Positions 52,835-64,000 of a DNA stretch of 64,000 nt are shown one piece after another (position 1 is the stretch's first letter; every line of letters begins with the position of its first letter). Origin of the DNA: Biostraticola tofi (lineage in GTDB: Bacteria; Pseudomonadota; Gammaproteobacteria; Enterobacterales; Enterobacteriaceae); the NCBI RefSeq assembly GCF_004343195.1, contig NZ_SMCR01000002.1, positions 548,390-612,389 on the forward strand, given 5' to 3'. Below the pieces are notes generated by a model. That model saw nothing but the letters and a program-made list of their open reading frames with translations. It had not been told where the DNA came from and ran no database searches. A program made the position numbers and the translations under genes.

Positions 52835-53040
52835 CGCCGGCTTTGCCGTTTTGTTAAATTCCCGGCAAATAGGCTGCTTAACCAATTGTTTTATATATTT
52901 TTATTCTTCCTGCGGCGGCAGGTTGCCCGCCGCAAAGCCGTAATATGCCCCGATCACATTCAGTGAAACGAACATTTGTGGCGGATAAAGGCTTAAGGTA
53001 TACTGTTTTCCCGTCTTGGTTATTCCGTCTTTACACCTAA

Positions 53041-56077
<3,037 letters not shown>

Positions 56078-56128
56078 GCCATGCCCGGTTTTCCCCGCGA
56101 CGCTGCGGGGAACAACCCGACAGATGTC

Positions 56129-56155
56129 AACCCGCTTCGGCGGGTTTTTATTTTT
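56129..56155 (+). terminator. eno terminator
   Basis: AACCCGC/GCGGGTT stem with a TTCG loop followed by TTTATTTTT is a strong intrinsic terminator. Another perfect hairpin, TTCCCCGC/GCGGGGAA (56091-56112), lies just before it and may protect the mRNA end. Confidence 0.9.
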
Positions 56156-56242
56156 CCGCCCGGCCTGAAAACAGCCCGTTGGCTGTTCGCCGGTAGTGGT
56201 TATAATCACGTTACAAACCAGACGCGAGAATCAGTGAATCCG

Positions 56243-56914
56243 ATGCAGTACCCGCTTAACGAAATATTCCAGACGCTGCAGGGCGAAGGTTACTTTACCG
56301 GCGTGCCCGCTGTTTTTATCCGCCTGCAGGGTTGCCCGGTAGGCTGCAGCTGGTGCGACACCAAGCATACCTGGGAGCAGGACGCTGAAAAAGAAGTGCC
56401 ACTGGGGGATATACCGCTGAAAACCGTTGATAGCGAACAGTGGGCCAACGTGACGCCGGAAGCGATCCTGGAGATCATTGCCGAACAGGGCTATACCGCC
56501 CAGCATGTGGTGATAACCGGCGGGGAGCCCTGCATACATGACCTGACTTCGCTGACCCATATACTCGAACAGCACGGTTTCAGCTGCCAGATCGAAACCA
56601 GCGGTACCCATGAGATACGCTGCACCACCCAGACCTGGGTGACGGTTTCACCGAAGGTCAACATGCGTGGCGGCATGGAGGTGCAGAAGCATGCGCTGCA
56701 ACGCGCTGATGAAATTAAGCATCCGGTCGCGCGTGAACGTGATATAGAACATCTGGATGAATTGCTGGCCATGCTGACCGATGACAAGCAACGGGTTATC
56801 GCTTTGCAGCCGATAAGCCAGCAGGACGCCGCCACCCGGCTGTGTATCAAAACCTGTATCGCCCGTAACTGGCGGCTGTCGATGCAGACCCATAAATATC
56901 TGCATATCGCCTGA
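56243..56914 (+). CDS. queE: 7-carboxy-7-deazaguanine synthase
   Basis: A radical SAM enzyme of queuosine synthesis that converts 6-carboxytetrahydropterin to CDG. The 223 residues equal E. coli QueE. The cluster motif is CPVGCSWCDTKHTW, followed by VITGGEPCIHDL. The ATG at 56243 matches the E. coli N-terminus MQYP; a GTG at 56234 has a better-spaced ribosome site (GAGA) and would add three residues. It converges on queD, the preceding enzyme in the pathway. Confidence 0.96.
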   Translation: MQYPLNEIFQTLQGEGYFTGVPAVFIRLQGCPVGCSWCDTKHTWEQDAEKEVPLGDIPLKTVDSEQWANVTPEAILEIIAEQGYTAQHVVITGGEPCIHDLTSLTHILEQHGFSCQIETSGTHEIRCTTQTWVTVSPKVNMRGGMEVQKHALQRADEIKHPVARERDIEHLDELLAMLTDDKQRVIALQPISQQDAATRLCIKTCIARNWRLSMQTHKYLHIA

Positions 56915-57061
56915 GGCGTTTCATTTAGGGGCGAAGGTTAACACTCAGGGTTCTATCCAAGGCAGGCATCACTGATGCACAAGCTTCAATCCGGGGCAGG
57001 CATCACTATAGCTCAGGCATCGATCAACACAGGCGTCACTGATGCGCGGGCGTTGATGAAA

Positions 57062-57427
57062 TCAGACTTCGCCACGGTAGATGCAGCCAGCGGTGCAGGT
57101 CTCTTTTACCTGGACCGCACTCAGCAACGGCAGGGCCGGCTTAAGTTGCTGCCAGATCCACTGGGACAGCACTTCGCTGGTCGGGTTTTCCAGACCGGGA
57201 ATATCGTTGAGGTAGTAATGGTCCAGACGGTCCAACACCGGCTTAAAGGCGGCTTTCAGATCGGCAAAGTCGAGGATCCAGCCGGTATGCGGATCGACGG
57301 GGCCGGTAATTTCGATTCTTACCAGAAACGAATGGCCATGCAGGCGCCCGCACTTATGTCCTGCCGGTACATGGGGCAGTAAATGTGCAGCTTCAAAAGT
57401 AAAATCTTTAAATAACGAGGTGGTCAC
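57062..57427 (-). CDS. queD: 6-carboxy-5,6,7,8-tetrahydropterin synthase
   Basis: QueD makes the substrate of QueE from dihydroneopterin triphosphate. The 121 residues match E. coli. Zinc histidines are in [10 protein letters not shown] and GRLHGHSF, and the catalytic Cys is in HKCGRLHG. The start is a GTG at 57427 ([15 protein letters not shown]) with AGAGAAG upstream; the frame is open to 57523, but the extra part is unconserved. It shares the pathway with gluQ, whose product modifies queuosine. Confidence 0.95.
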   Translation of the reverse strand: MTTSLFKDFTFEAAHLLPHVPAGHKCGRLHGHSFLVRIEITGPVDPHTGWILDFADLKAAFKPVLDRLDHYYLNDIPGLENPTSEVLSQWIWQQLKPALPLLSAVQVKETCTAGCIYRGEV

Positions 57428-57734
57428 TATTGCTTCTCTATTAACTTTTAACGCTGAATGGTAACCAAATGCGCGCCATGATGCCAGGCAATGCGCCGCT
57501 AGTAACAAAACTTTTGTCTGCAAAGTAAGTCAATTGTCGCTCAATCAACTGATCCACATCCCACTTTGGCAGGTAAATTTTACCTCATTTACTCCTTAGG
57601 TTGTTTGGTTATTTAATATTGCCAGACCATCTTTAATAGATTGCATCCCGCCGGTTAACCTTACAAACTCAAGTGATCTAACAGCAACATCATTCTGCCT
57701 TATCAGGGTTCAGTACAAGGACAACCGAACAGCA
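57428..57734. other. queD-cysJ divergent control region
   Basis: A 307-bp AT-rich non-coding gap. It contains a 7-1-7 inverted repeat AGGTAAATTTTACCT (57571-57585) of unknown function and runs of TTTAAT/TTATTT near cysJ. CysB control of cysJ is expected from E. coli, but I cannot point to a certain CysB site. Confidence 0.6.
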
Positions 57735-59540
57735 ATGACCACTCAGGCTCCGTCAACCTCTTTGCTTCCGATAAATCCGGAACAGCTGGCCCGCTTGCAA
57801 GCTGCAACCGGTGATTTTTCACCGCTCCAGTTGGCCTGGGTTTCAGGCTATTTCTGGGGACAGGTCAATCAGCCGCAGGCAAGCCATCCGCAACCGGCCG
57901 CCACGGCGGCAAAACCTCAGCCTATCACGCTGCTCAGCGCCTCCCAGACCGGCAACGCCCGCCGGCTGGCCGAGCAGTTGCGCGACGATTTGATCGCCGC
58001 AGAGCTTGATGTGGTGCTGATTAATGCCGGCGACTATAAATTCAAGCAGATTGCCCAGGAAAAATTGCTGGTGGTGATCGCCTCTACCCAGGGAGAGGGG
58101 GATGCGCCGGAAGAAGCGGTGGCGCTGTTTAAATTCCTGATGTCGAAAAAGGCACCCGCCCTGACCGATACCCACTTTGCGGTATTCGGCCTGGGGGATA
58201 CCTCTTATGAATTCTTTGCCAAAGTGGGTAAGGATTTCGACGGTCGCCTGGAACAGCTGGGCGCTCAGCGACTGCTGGCCCGGGTCGATGCCGATGTTGA
58301 ATACCAGGCGGTCGCGCTTGCCTGGCGCCAGGAGGTCGTTGCCCTGCTCAAAACACGGGTAGCCAAAGCGACGCCGGCCGAGCAGCAGCTTAACCTCAGC
58401 GGCACCATTAATGAGGTCGACAGCAGCCCGGTCAGTAAAACGTCGCCGCTGACCGCCCAGGTGGCGGCCAGCCAAAAAATTACCGGTCGCCGTTCACAAA
58501 AGGACGTCCGGCATATCGAAATTGACCTGGGCGATTCGGGCATCAGATACCAGCCTGGCGATGCGCTGGGCGTCTGGTACCGCAACGATCCGGCGTTAGT
58601 CAGCGAGTTGCTTGACCTATTGTGGCTGAAAGGCGATCTGCAGGTGACGGTGGAGGGCGCTGAACTGACCCTTACCGAGGCGCTGGAGTCTCGCTTTGAG
58701 CTCACGCAGAACACGCCGGTTATCGTCGCCGCATATGCCGCCCTTGCCCGAAATGAAAAGCTGCTGGCGCTGGTAGACGATAAAGTGGCGCTGCAGGCCT
58801 ACGCCGCCGCTACCCCGATTGTCGATATGGTGCGCGAGGCGCCGGTCGAACTTAACCCTGAACAGCTAATTGAGTTATTGCGGCCGCTGACGCCGAGACT
58901 TTATTCCATTGCTTCAGCCCAGGCGGAAGTCGGCGATGAAGTGCATATCACTGTCGGGGTGGTGCGCTATGACATTGATGGCCGCCCACGCACCGGGGGC
59001 GCGTCTGGCTTTCTGGCCGACCGTTTGGCCGAAGATGACAATGTGCAGGTGTTTATCGAACATAACGATAATTTCCGCCTGCCGGGCGATCCCAATACGC
59101 CGATCATCATGATTGGACCAGGAACCGGCATCGCCCCATTCCGCGCATTTCTGCAGCAGCGGGCGGCGGATGAGGCGCCGGGCAAGAACTGGCTGATATT
59201 TGGTAATCCGCATTTTACCGATGATTTTCTCTACCAGGTCGAATGGCAGCGTTACAAAAAAGACGGCATTCTCACGCAGATTGATCTGGCCTGGTCCCGT
59301 GATCAGGCTAAAAAAATCTATGTGCAGGACAAATTGCGGGAAAAAGGGGCCGAAGTCTGGCGCTGGATCCAGCAGGGCGCCCATATCTATGTGTGCGGCG
59401 ACGCCACTCGGATGGCCAAGGATGTTGAGCTGGCATTAGTGGAACTGATTGCCTTGCACGGCGGCATGGATACCGAGCAGGCCGACGAATTATTGAGTGA
59501 GCTGCGCATTGAGCGCCGTTACCAGCGAGATGTTTATTGA
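57735..59540 (+). CDS. cysJ: Sulfite reductase flavoprotein subunit
   Basis: CysJ passes electrons from NADPH via FAD and FMN to CysI. The 601 residues (E. coli 599) comprise an FMN flavodoxin domain ([27 protein letters not shown]), a FAD-binding domain ([23 protein letters not shown]) and an NADPH domain ([14 protein letters not shown], ending ERRYQRDVY). Its TGA overlaps the cysI ATG, so the subunits are translationally coupled. Confidence 0.98.
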   Translation: MTTQAPSTSLLPINPEQLARLQAATGDFSPLQLAWVSGYFWGQVNQPQASHPQPAATAAKPQPITLLSASQTGNARRLAEQLRDDLIAAELDVVLINAGDYKFKQIAQEKLLVVIASTQGEGDAPEEAVALFKFLMSKKAPALTDTHFAVFGLGDTSYEFFAKVGKDFDGRLEQLGAQRLLARVDADVEYQAVALAWRQEVVALLKTRVAKATPAEQQLNLSGTINEVDSSPVSKTSPLTAQVAASQKITGRRSQKDVRHIEIDLGDSGIRYQPGDALGVWYRNDPALVSELLDLLWLKGDLQVTVEGAELTLTEALESRFELTQNTPVIVAAYAALARNEKLLALVDDKVALQAYAAATPIVDMVREAPVELNPEQLIELLRPLTPRLYSIASAQAEVGDEVHITVGVVRYDIDGRPRTGGASGFLADRLAEDDNVQVFIEHNDNFRLPGDPNTPIIMIGPGTGIAPFRAFLQQRAADEAPGKNWLIFGNPHFTDDFLYQVEWQRYKKDGILTQIDLAWSRDQAKKIYVQDKLREKGAEVWRWIQQGAHIYVCGDATRMAKDVELALVELIALHGGMDTEQADELLSELRIERRYQRDVY

Positions 59541-61240
59541 TGAGTGAGAAACCATCCACCCCTGCATTATCAGACAATGAACGCCTGAAGGGGGCCAGCA
59601 ACTTGCTGCGCGGCACTATCGCGGCAGATTTGCACGACGGTCTGACCGGCGGCTTCAATGGCGACAATTTCCAGCTGATCCGCTTTCACGGCATGTATCA
59701 GCAGGATGATCGCGACGAGCGGGCTGAGCGTGCCGAACAGAAGCTGGAACCGTTGATTAATATGATGCTGCGCTGTCGCCTGCCCGGCGGCGTTATCACC
59801 CCTGAACAATGGCTCGGCATTGAAGAGTTTGCGGCACAGAATACCCTGTACGGCAGTATCCGGCTGACCACACGCCAGACTTTCCAGTTTCATGGCGTAC
59901 TGAAGCCGAAGCTGAAACAAATGCACCAACTGCTCAACCGTCTGGGCCTGGACTCGATTGCCACCGCCGGCGATGTCAATCGCAATGTGCTCTGTACCTC
60001 TAACCCGGTCGAGTCGGAACTGCATTTTCAGGCCTATGAATGGGCGAAGAAGATTTCCGAGCACCTGCTGCCGAAAACCCGGGCCTATGCCGAGGTGTGG
60101 CTGGACGGCGAAAAGCGTGAAACCACCGACCAGGAGCCGATCCTCGGGCCGACCTATCTGCCGCGTAAATTTAAAACCACGGTAGTGATACCGCCGCTGA
60201 ATGATGTCGATATTCACGCCAACGACCTTAATTTCGTGGCTATCAGCGATAACGGCCGGCTGGTCGGTTTTAACGTGCTGGTCGGCGGCGGCCTGGCGAT
60301 GACCCATGGCGACAAGTCTACCTATCCGCGGCGGGCCAGCGAATTCGGCTATATTCCGGTTGAACACACGCTGGCCTTTGCCGAGGCTATCGTCGCCACA
60401 CAACGCGACTGGGGCAACCGTTCCAATCGCAAAAATGCGAAAACCAAATATACGCTGGAGCGGGTTGGCGTCGATGTCTTTAAAGCCGAAGTGGAAAAAC
60501 GCACCGGTATCGCATTTGAGCCGATTCGTTCTTATGCCTTTAACGAACGCGGCGACCGCTTTGGCTGGGTTAAGGGCATCGATAATAAATGGCACCTGAC
60601 GCTGTTTATCGAAAATGGCCGCTTGCTGGACTACCCGGACCGCAGCTTGAAAACCGGCATGGCCGAAATCGCCCGCATTCACAAAGGCGATTTCCGTCTG
60701 ACCGCCAATCAGAACCTGATCATCGCCGGTGTGCCAACCAAAGACAAAGCGCGGATTGAAAAGCTGGCCCGCCAGCATGGGTTGATAAACGATGGCGTAA
60801 GCCTGCAGCGTAAGGCCTCGATGGCCTGTGTTGCCTTTCCGACTTGTCCACTGGCGATGGCCGAAGCTGAACGCTTTTTGCCGCAGTTCGTCACCAAGGT
60901 TGAGGACATCATGAACGGCCATGGCTTGGGCAATGACGAAATCATCTTGCGCGTAACCGGTTGTCCTAACGGCTGCGGCCGGGCGATGCTGGCTGAAATC
61001 GGGCTGGTAGGGAAAGCGGTCGGGCGCTATAACCTGTATCTGGGCGGCGATCGCGCCGGCAATCGGATCCCGCGCATGTATCGCGAGAATATCCCCGAAA
61101 ACGAGATCCTGGAGATCATTGATAGCACCACTGGTCGCTGGGCCAAAGAGCGTCATGGCGATGAATCCTACGGTGATTTTGTGGTACGCGCCGGTATCGT
61201 CAAACCGGTGATTGACTCCGCCCGTGACTTTCACGACTGA
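59540..61240 (+). CDS. cysI: Sulfite reductase hemoprotein subunit
   Basis: CysI reduces sulfite to sulfide in six electrons at a coupled sirohaem-[4Fe-4S] centre. The 566 residues have the two pseudo-symmetric ferrite-like repeats, with the cluster cysteines in [11 protein letters not shown] and [10 protein letters not shown]. The start is the ATG at 59540 overlapping the cysJ stop. cysG, which makes its sirohaem, begins about 2 kb downstream. Confidence 0.98.
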   Translation: MSEKPSTPALSDNERLKGASNLLRGTIAADLHDGLTGGFNGDNFQLIRFHGMYQQDDRDERAERAEQKLEPLINMMLRCRLPGGVITPEQWLGIEEFAAQNTLYGSIRLTTRQTFQFHGVLKPKLKQMHQLLNRLGLDSIATAGDVNRNVLCTSNPVESELHFQAYEWAKKISEHLLPKTRAYAEVWLDGEKRETTDQEPILGPTYLPRKFKTTVVIPPLNDVDIHANDLNFVAISDNGRLVGFNVLVGGGLAMTHGDKSTYPRRASEFGYIPVEHTLAFAEAIVATQRDWGNRSNRKNAKTKYTLERVGVDVFKAEVEKRTGIAFEPIRSYAFNERGDRFGWVKGIDNKWHLTLFIENGRLLDYPDRSLKTGMAEIARIHKGDFRLTANQNLIIAGVPTKDKARIEKLARQHGLINDGVSLQRKASMACVAFPTCPLAMAEAERFLPQFVTKVEDIMNGHGLGNDEIILRVTGCPNGCGRAMLAEIGLVGKAVGRYNLYLGGDRAGNRIPRMYRENIPENEILEIIDSTTGRWAKERHGDESYGDFVVRAGIVKPVIDSARDFHD

Positions 61241-61255
61241 TCTGGAGATCTGCCG

Positions 61256-61990
61256 ATGACCACATTAAACCTGATAGAGCTGAACCAACTGGATAAATCG
61301 CAGCAGACCGCTGCGCTGGCCCAGGTTAACCAACTGCTTGAGGGACTGTCTGCCGAGGAACGAGTAAGCTGGGCGCTGGAAAATCTGCCGGACCAGTCGG
61401 TGCTGTCATCAAGCTTCGGTATTCAGGCGGCGGTATCACTACATCTGGTCAGCCGCCAGCGGCCGACTATTCCGGTGATACTGACCGATACCGGCTATCT
61501 GTTTCCGGAGACTTACCGCTTTATCGATCAATTGACTGAACAACTGCAGCTGAATCTGCAGGTATTCCAGGCTGCGCAGTCGCCGGCGTGGCAAGAGGCG
61601 CGCTATGGCAAGCTCTGGGAGCAGGGCGTCGCGGGCATAGAAAAGTACAACTTTATCAATAAGGTTGAACCGATGAACCGCGCTCTGTCCTCACTTGATG
61701 CCGCGACCTGGTTTGCCGGCCTGCGCCGTGAACAGTCCGGCAGCCGTGCCGAGCTGCCGGTGCTGGCTATTCAGCGCGGCGTATTTAAACTGCTGCCGAT
61801 CATCGACTGGGATAACCGCCAGGTCTATCAGTATCTCAAGCAGCATGGACTGTCTTATCACCCGTTATGGGAGCAGGGTTACCTGTCGGTGGGGGATACC
61901 CATACTACCCGCAAATGGGAGCCCGGGATGAACGAGGAACAAACCCGCTTCTTTGGTCTGAAGCGGGAGTGTGGTCTGCACGAAGGCTGA
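61256..61990 (+). CDS. cysH: Phosphoadenylyl-sulfate (PAPS) reductase
   Basis: CysH reduces PAPS to sulfite using thioredoxin. The 244 residues show the PP-motif-like [27 protein letters not shown] and the catalytic Cys239 in ECGLHEG. It lacks the CC...CxxC cluster cysteines of APS reductases, so it should use PAPS. Start 15 nt after cysI, last gene of cysJIH. It ends 8 bp from the convergent iap-like gene. Confidence 0.98.
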   Translation: MTTLNLIELNQLDKSQQTAALAQVNQLLEGLSAEERVSWALENLPDQSVLSSSFGIQAAVSLHLVSRQRPTIPVILTDTGYLFPETYRFIDQLTEQLQLNLQVFQAAQSPAWQEARYGKLWEQGVAGIEKYNFINKVEPMNRALSSLDAATWFAGLRREQSGSRAELPVLAIQRGVFKLLPIIDWDNRQVYQYLKQHGLSYHPLWEQGYLSVGDTHTTRKWEPGMNEEQTRFFGLKRECGLHEG

Positions 61991-61998
61991 CCTCCCGG

Positions 61999-63027
61999 CT
62001 AAATTTTCGCTGCGTGGCCGGTCAGATTGACCAGTAATGGCTCGAGCAGTCGCATGCTGTCCCGGGTTCTAACCGTGATTTGTCCACTGAGGTGTTGGTC
62101 CAGATAAGCCAGGCTATCGCGCTGGCTTTGGTAACGAACGCCACCCAGCGGAAAATGACGGCTGGTTTTACGCTGCCGGCAGTCTTTACCCGCCATGCCG
62201 GAACTGACATCCAGCACGCTGAACCCCGCCTGGATAAACGGCAGCGCATTGGTGGGACACTCAGTGACTTTGGCGCTGACGGTATTGAGCAGCAGCCCAA
62301 TCCCCGCTTTACGGGCCATGGCGCCCATCTTTTTGATATCCGTCGCCGCGCGATCTTCTGCGGCGCCGGGATGGAAATTCATTTTGAGTTGCTGGCCGGC
62401 AACCAGACTGTCCAGATTGATAACCAGCAGGGTATGCTGTCTCTCATATGGGGTCATGCGCTGCAGATAATCTTCCGCCCCCTGGATATCGGGTTCACCG
62501 GCGCTGAGAGCGACGAAGCGCAGGCCAGCCTTGCCATGATGGCCGGCCATTTGCCTGGCTAGGGACAGCATAATCCCGACCCCTGCGGCATTGTCATCCA
62601 CGCCTTGCAGCGTCAGGCCGCCGAAATTGCTGTTCACCTCTTTATCGCTGTGGGGCAAAAACGTATCGGCATGGGCAATCACCAGAATTTCATCGGCGCT
62701 CTGTCCGGCGTTGGCCGCAATCACCGAGGTCGATGTGATGCGGCGCCAGTCAGCTTTACCGTTGCTGTCGCTGTAGCGGTAACGAGTATTGAAAGCCCGC
62801 AGGTTGCTCAGGTAGCCTAACTGCTCAAACTGATGATGCAGGTAGTCGGCGGCCATCTGTTCAACGGGGCTGCCGGCCATCCGTCCGGGAAAATAAGTGG
62901 CGATGTAGCGGGTCTGCTGCTCGGCAAACGAGCCTGGGCTGGGCAAAGCGGCTTTAGCCGCCTGGGGTAATACCAGTGTGACGCACAACGCCATAAACGC
63001 GCGTTTTATGCGACCGGGGTGACACAT
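61999..63027 (-). CDS. iap: Iap-like M28 family aminopeptidase, active site altered
   Basis: A 342-residue secreted protein resembling E. coli Iap, the aminopeptidase that trims alkaline phosphatase (PGDFA...IATFFPGRMTG corresponds to PGSFA...IATYFPGRMAG). A signal peptide ends near residue 26. Three zinc ligands are seen in AHADTF, GVDDNAAG and VINLDSLV. The usual Glu-Glu pair (GEEEG in E. coli) reads AGEPD, and the final His (WHD in E. coli) is replaced by GGV. Either activity is lost or ligands come from elsewhere. Its place after cysH is as in E. coli. Confidence 0.85.
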   Translation of the reverse strand: MCHPGRIKRAFMALCVTLVLPQAAKAALPSPGSFAEQQTRYIATYFPGRMAGSPVEQMAADYLHHQFEQLGYLSNLRAFNTRYRYSDSNGKADWRRITSTSVIAANAGQSADEILVIAHADTFLPHSDKEVNSNFGGLTLQGVDDNAAGVGIMLSLARQMAGHHGKAGLRFVALSAGEPDIQGAEDYLQRMTPYERQHTLLVINLDSLVAGQQLKMNFHPGAAEDRAATDIKKMGAMARKAGIGLLLNTVSAKVTECPTNALPFIQAGFSVLDVSSGMAGKDCRQRKTSRHFPLGGVRYQSQRDSLAYLDQHLSGQITVRTRDSMRLLEPLLVNLTGHAAKI

Positions 63028-63197
63028 GTTGCTGAGTCCTCAGGAAAGGGAGCGGCAACGTATTCTGCCGCGTCTGATAACGCCTATAGTATGGGACTGC
63101 TCCGAGTCTAAAACAATTTGTTTGCGCGCCTGGAGGCAATTAAAGAGCGGAATTGTTGAAGAACGTGCTGATGGCGATACCACTGTCAATCATGGCG

Positions 63198-63240
63198 TTA
63201 TTCCATTAAAGCAAATGTAATTCCAATTAAGAATTTCATA
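63198..63240. promoter_or_regulatory. AT-rich cysG upstream region, possible CysB site
   Basis: TTATTCCATTAA followed by a second ATTCCA and GAATTTC about 20 bp on resembles CysB-activated promoters (TTATTCC-type elements). It lies 60-100 bp before cysG. The CysB pattern is degenerate, so this is a weak inference. Confidence 0.25.
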
Positions 63241-63299
63241 GAACCAAACTGCAAGACGTATAGTCGCTCTATTGCTAAGTCATATGATGAAAGGATGTC

Positions 63300-64000
63300 G
63301 TGGAATATTTACCTCTGTTTGCCGATCTCAGACAACGCCCGGTGCTGGTGGTAGGCGGAGGCGAGGTGGCCGCACGAAAAATAGTACTGCTTCAGCGCGC
63401 GGGTGCCGCTGTGCGCATTGTCGCGCGCGAACTGGCGCCTGAGCTGAAACTGCAGCATCAGGCAGGTCGGCTGAGCGTCATCGGTGAGGTATTTACCGCT
63501 GATATGCTGGCAGGCGTATTTCTGGTTATCGCCGCTACCGACGATGCGGCCCTGAACGCCGAGGTCTCTGCCCAGGCGGATAAACGCCATATTCTGGCCA
63601 ATGTGGTCGATGACCAGCCGCAGTGTTCGATTATTTTTCCTTCAATCGTCGATCGTTCGCCGATCATGATTGCGATTTCCTCCGGCGGAAAAGCGCCGGT
63701 GCTGGCGCGGATCCTGCGGGAGAAGCTGGAATCCCTGCTGCCGGCCTTTCTCGGACCGATGGCGCAGATAGCCGGCAACTGGCGTGAACGGGTCAAGCAG
63801 CATATCGGCTCGATGACCGGACGCCGGCGATTCTGGGAAAAAGCGTTGAATGGCCGTTTCGCCAGCCTGGTCGCCCAAGGGCAACTTGAAGGTGCCGAAG
63901 ATGCCCTGATGCAGCAGCTTACCGCGTTGCCGGAGCACGGCGGTGAGGTGGCGCTGGTCGGGGCCGGACCCGGTGATGCCGGACTGATGACGCTGCGTGG
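63300..64000 (+). CDS. cysG: Sirohaem synthase, 5' part
   Basis: CysG makes sirohaem from uroporphyrinogen III. The window edge cuts it after 233 codons. The N-terminal dehydrogenase/ferrochelatase module is complete ([16 protein letters not shown]-binding motif, [33 protein letters not shown]), and the methyltransferase module has just begun ([15 protein letters not shown]). The start is a GTG at 63300 with AAAGGA upstream, giving [14 protein letters not shown], which aligns with the family. Placement next to cysJIH/iap rather than nirBD suggests the sulfur-linked copy. Confidence 0.95.
   Translation, partial: MEYLPLFADLRQRPVLVVGGGEVAARKIVLLQRAGAAVRIVARELAPELKLQHQAGRLSVIGEVFTADMLAGVFLVIAATDDAALNAEVSAQADKRHILANVVDDQPQCSIIFPSIVDRSPIMIAISSGGKAPVLARILREKLESLLPAFLGPMAQIAGNWRERVKQHIGSMTGRRRFWEKALNGRFASLVAQGQLEGAEDALMQQLTALPEHGGEVALVGAGPGDAGLMTLR

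Noticed and set aside
52911-52934. mazG/pyrG intergenic hairpin as terminator
   Set aside because: The stem is good (8 bp), but no T-run follows on either strand, so I could not support a terminator call.
56975-57382. 135-codon forward frame overlapping queD
   Set aside because: Antisense to a conserved enzyme for most of its length and begins in degenerate repeats.
59570-61234. 554-codon open frame antisense to cysI
   Set aside because: It mirrors the codon periodicity of a well-conserved gene in GC-rich DNA and has no recognisable domains. cysI on the other strand is certain.

Overview
The window is chromosomal core sequence from a gamma-proteobacterium of the order Enterobacterales. Almost every gene product reads as a close homologue of its Escherichia coli counterpart, the base composition is fairly GC-rich, and gene order follows enterobacterial blocks. 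Several differences point away from E. coli and its nearest relatives: gcd, cueO, yacH, clcA, fhuA, gudP and gudX are absent from their E. coli positions, cysG follows the cysJIH/iap block, and degP-cdaR is joined to barA-relA. My best guess is a Pectobacteriaceae, Yersiniaceae or Sodalis-like lineage, but I cannot fix the genus from sequence alone. I found no tRNA, rRNA, prophage, insertion sequence, CRISPR or defence island.

Layout. Positions 1-5439 hold the end of the pyruvate dehydrogenase operon (aceF 3' end, lpd) and aconitase B. Positions 5676-11523 hold yacL, the polyamine genes speE-speD, yacC, hpt, carbonic anhydrase can and the ABC exporter yadGH. A 400-bp convergent gap (11524-11923) carries a 16-bp tandem repeat array. 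Positions 11924-19064 are a leftward run: panD, panC, panB, folK, pcnB, gluQ, dksA, sfsA, thpR. Positions 19212-28233 run rightward: hrpB, mrcB, and the hydroxamate-siderophore importer fhuCDB without fhuA. Then come hemL, erpA, yadS-btuF-mtnN, dgt and degP.

Positions 35999-45308 are a compact sugar-diacid island: the regulator cdaR, gudD, garD, and garP-garL-garR-garK. Together these can import D-glucarate or galactarate, dehydrate it, cleave the product to pyruvate and tartronate semialdehyde, and convert the latter through glycerate to 2-phosphoglycerate. In E. coli this regulon is split over several loci. The rest is barA, rlmD-relA-mazG, pyrG-eno, queE/queD, cysJIH, an iap-like M28 peptidase and the 5' part of cysG (cut by the window edge). 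cysJIH and cysG belong together functionally, because CysG makes the sirohaem cofactor of sulfite reductase.

I saw no clear sign of an undescribed multi-gene system. The items most worth a second look are the 16-bp repeat array, a triplicated hairpin that seems derived from the 3' end of garK, the consolidated CdaR regulon with a palindromic candidate operator, the repeat-rich N-terminal extension of DegP, the AUU start of pcnB, and an Iap homologue that seems to have lost two active-site residues of its family.
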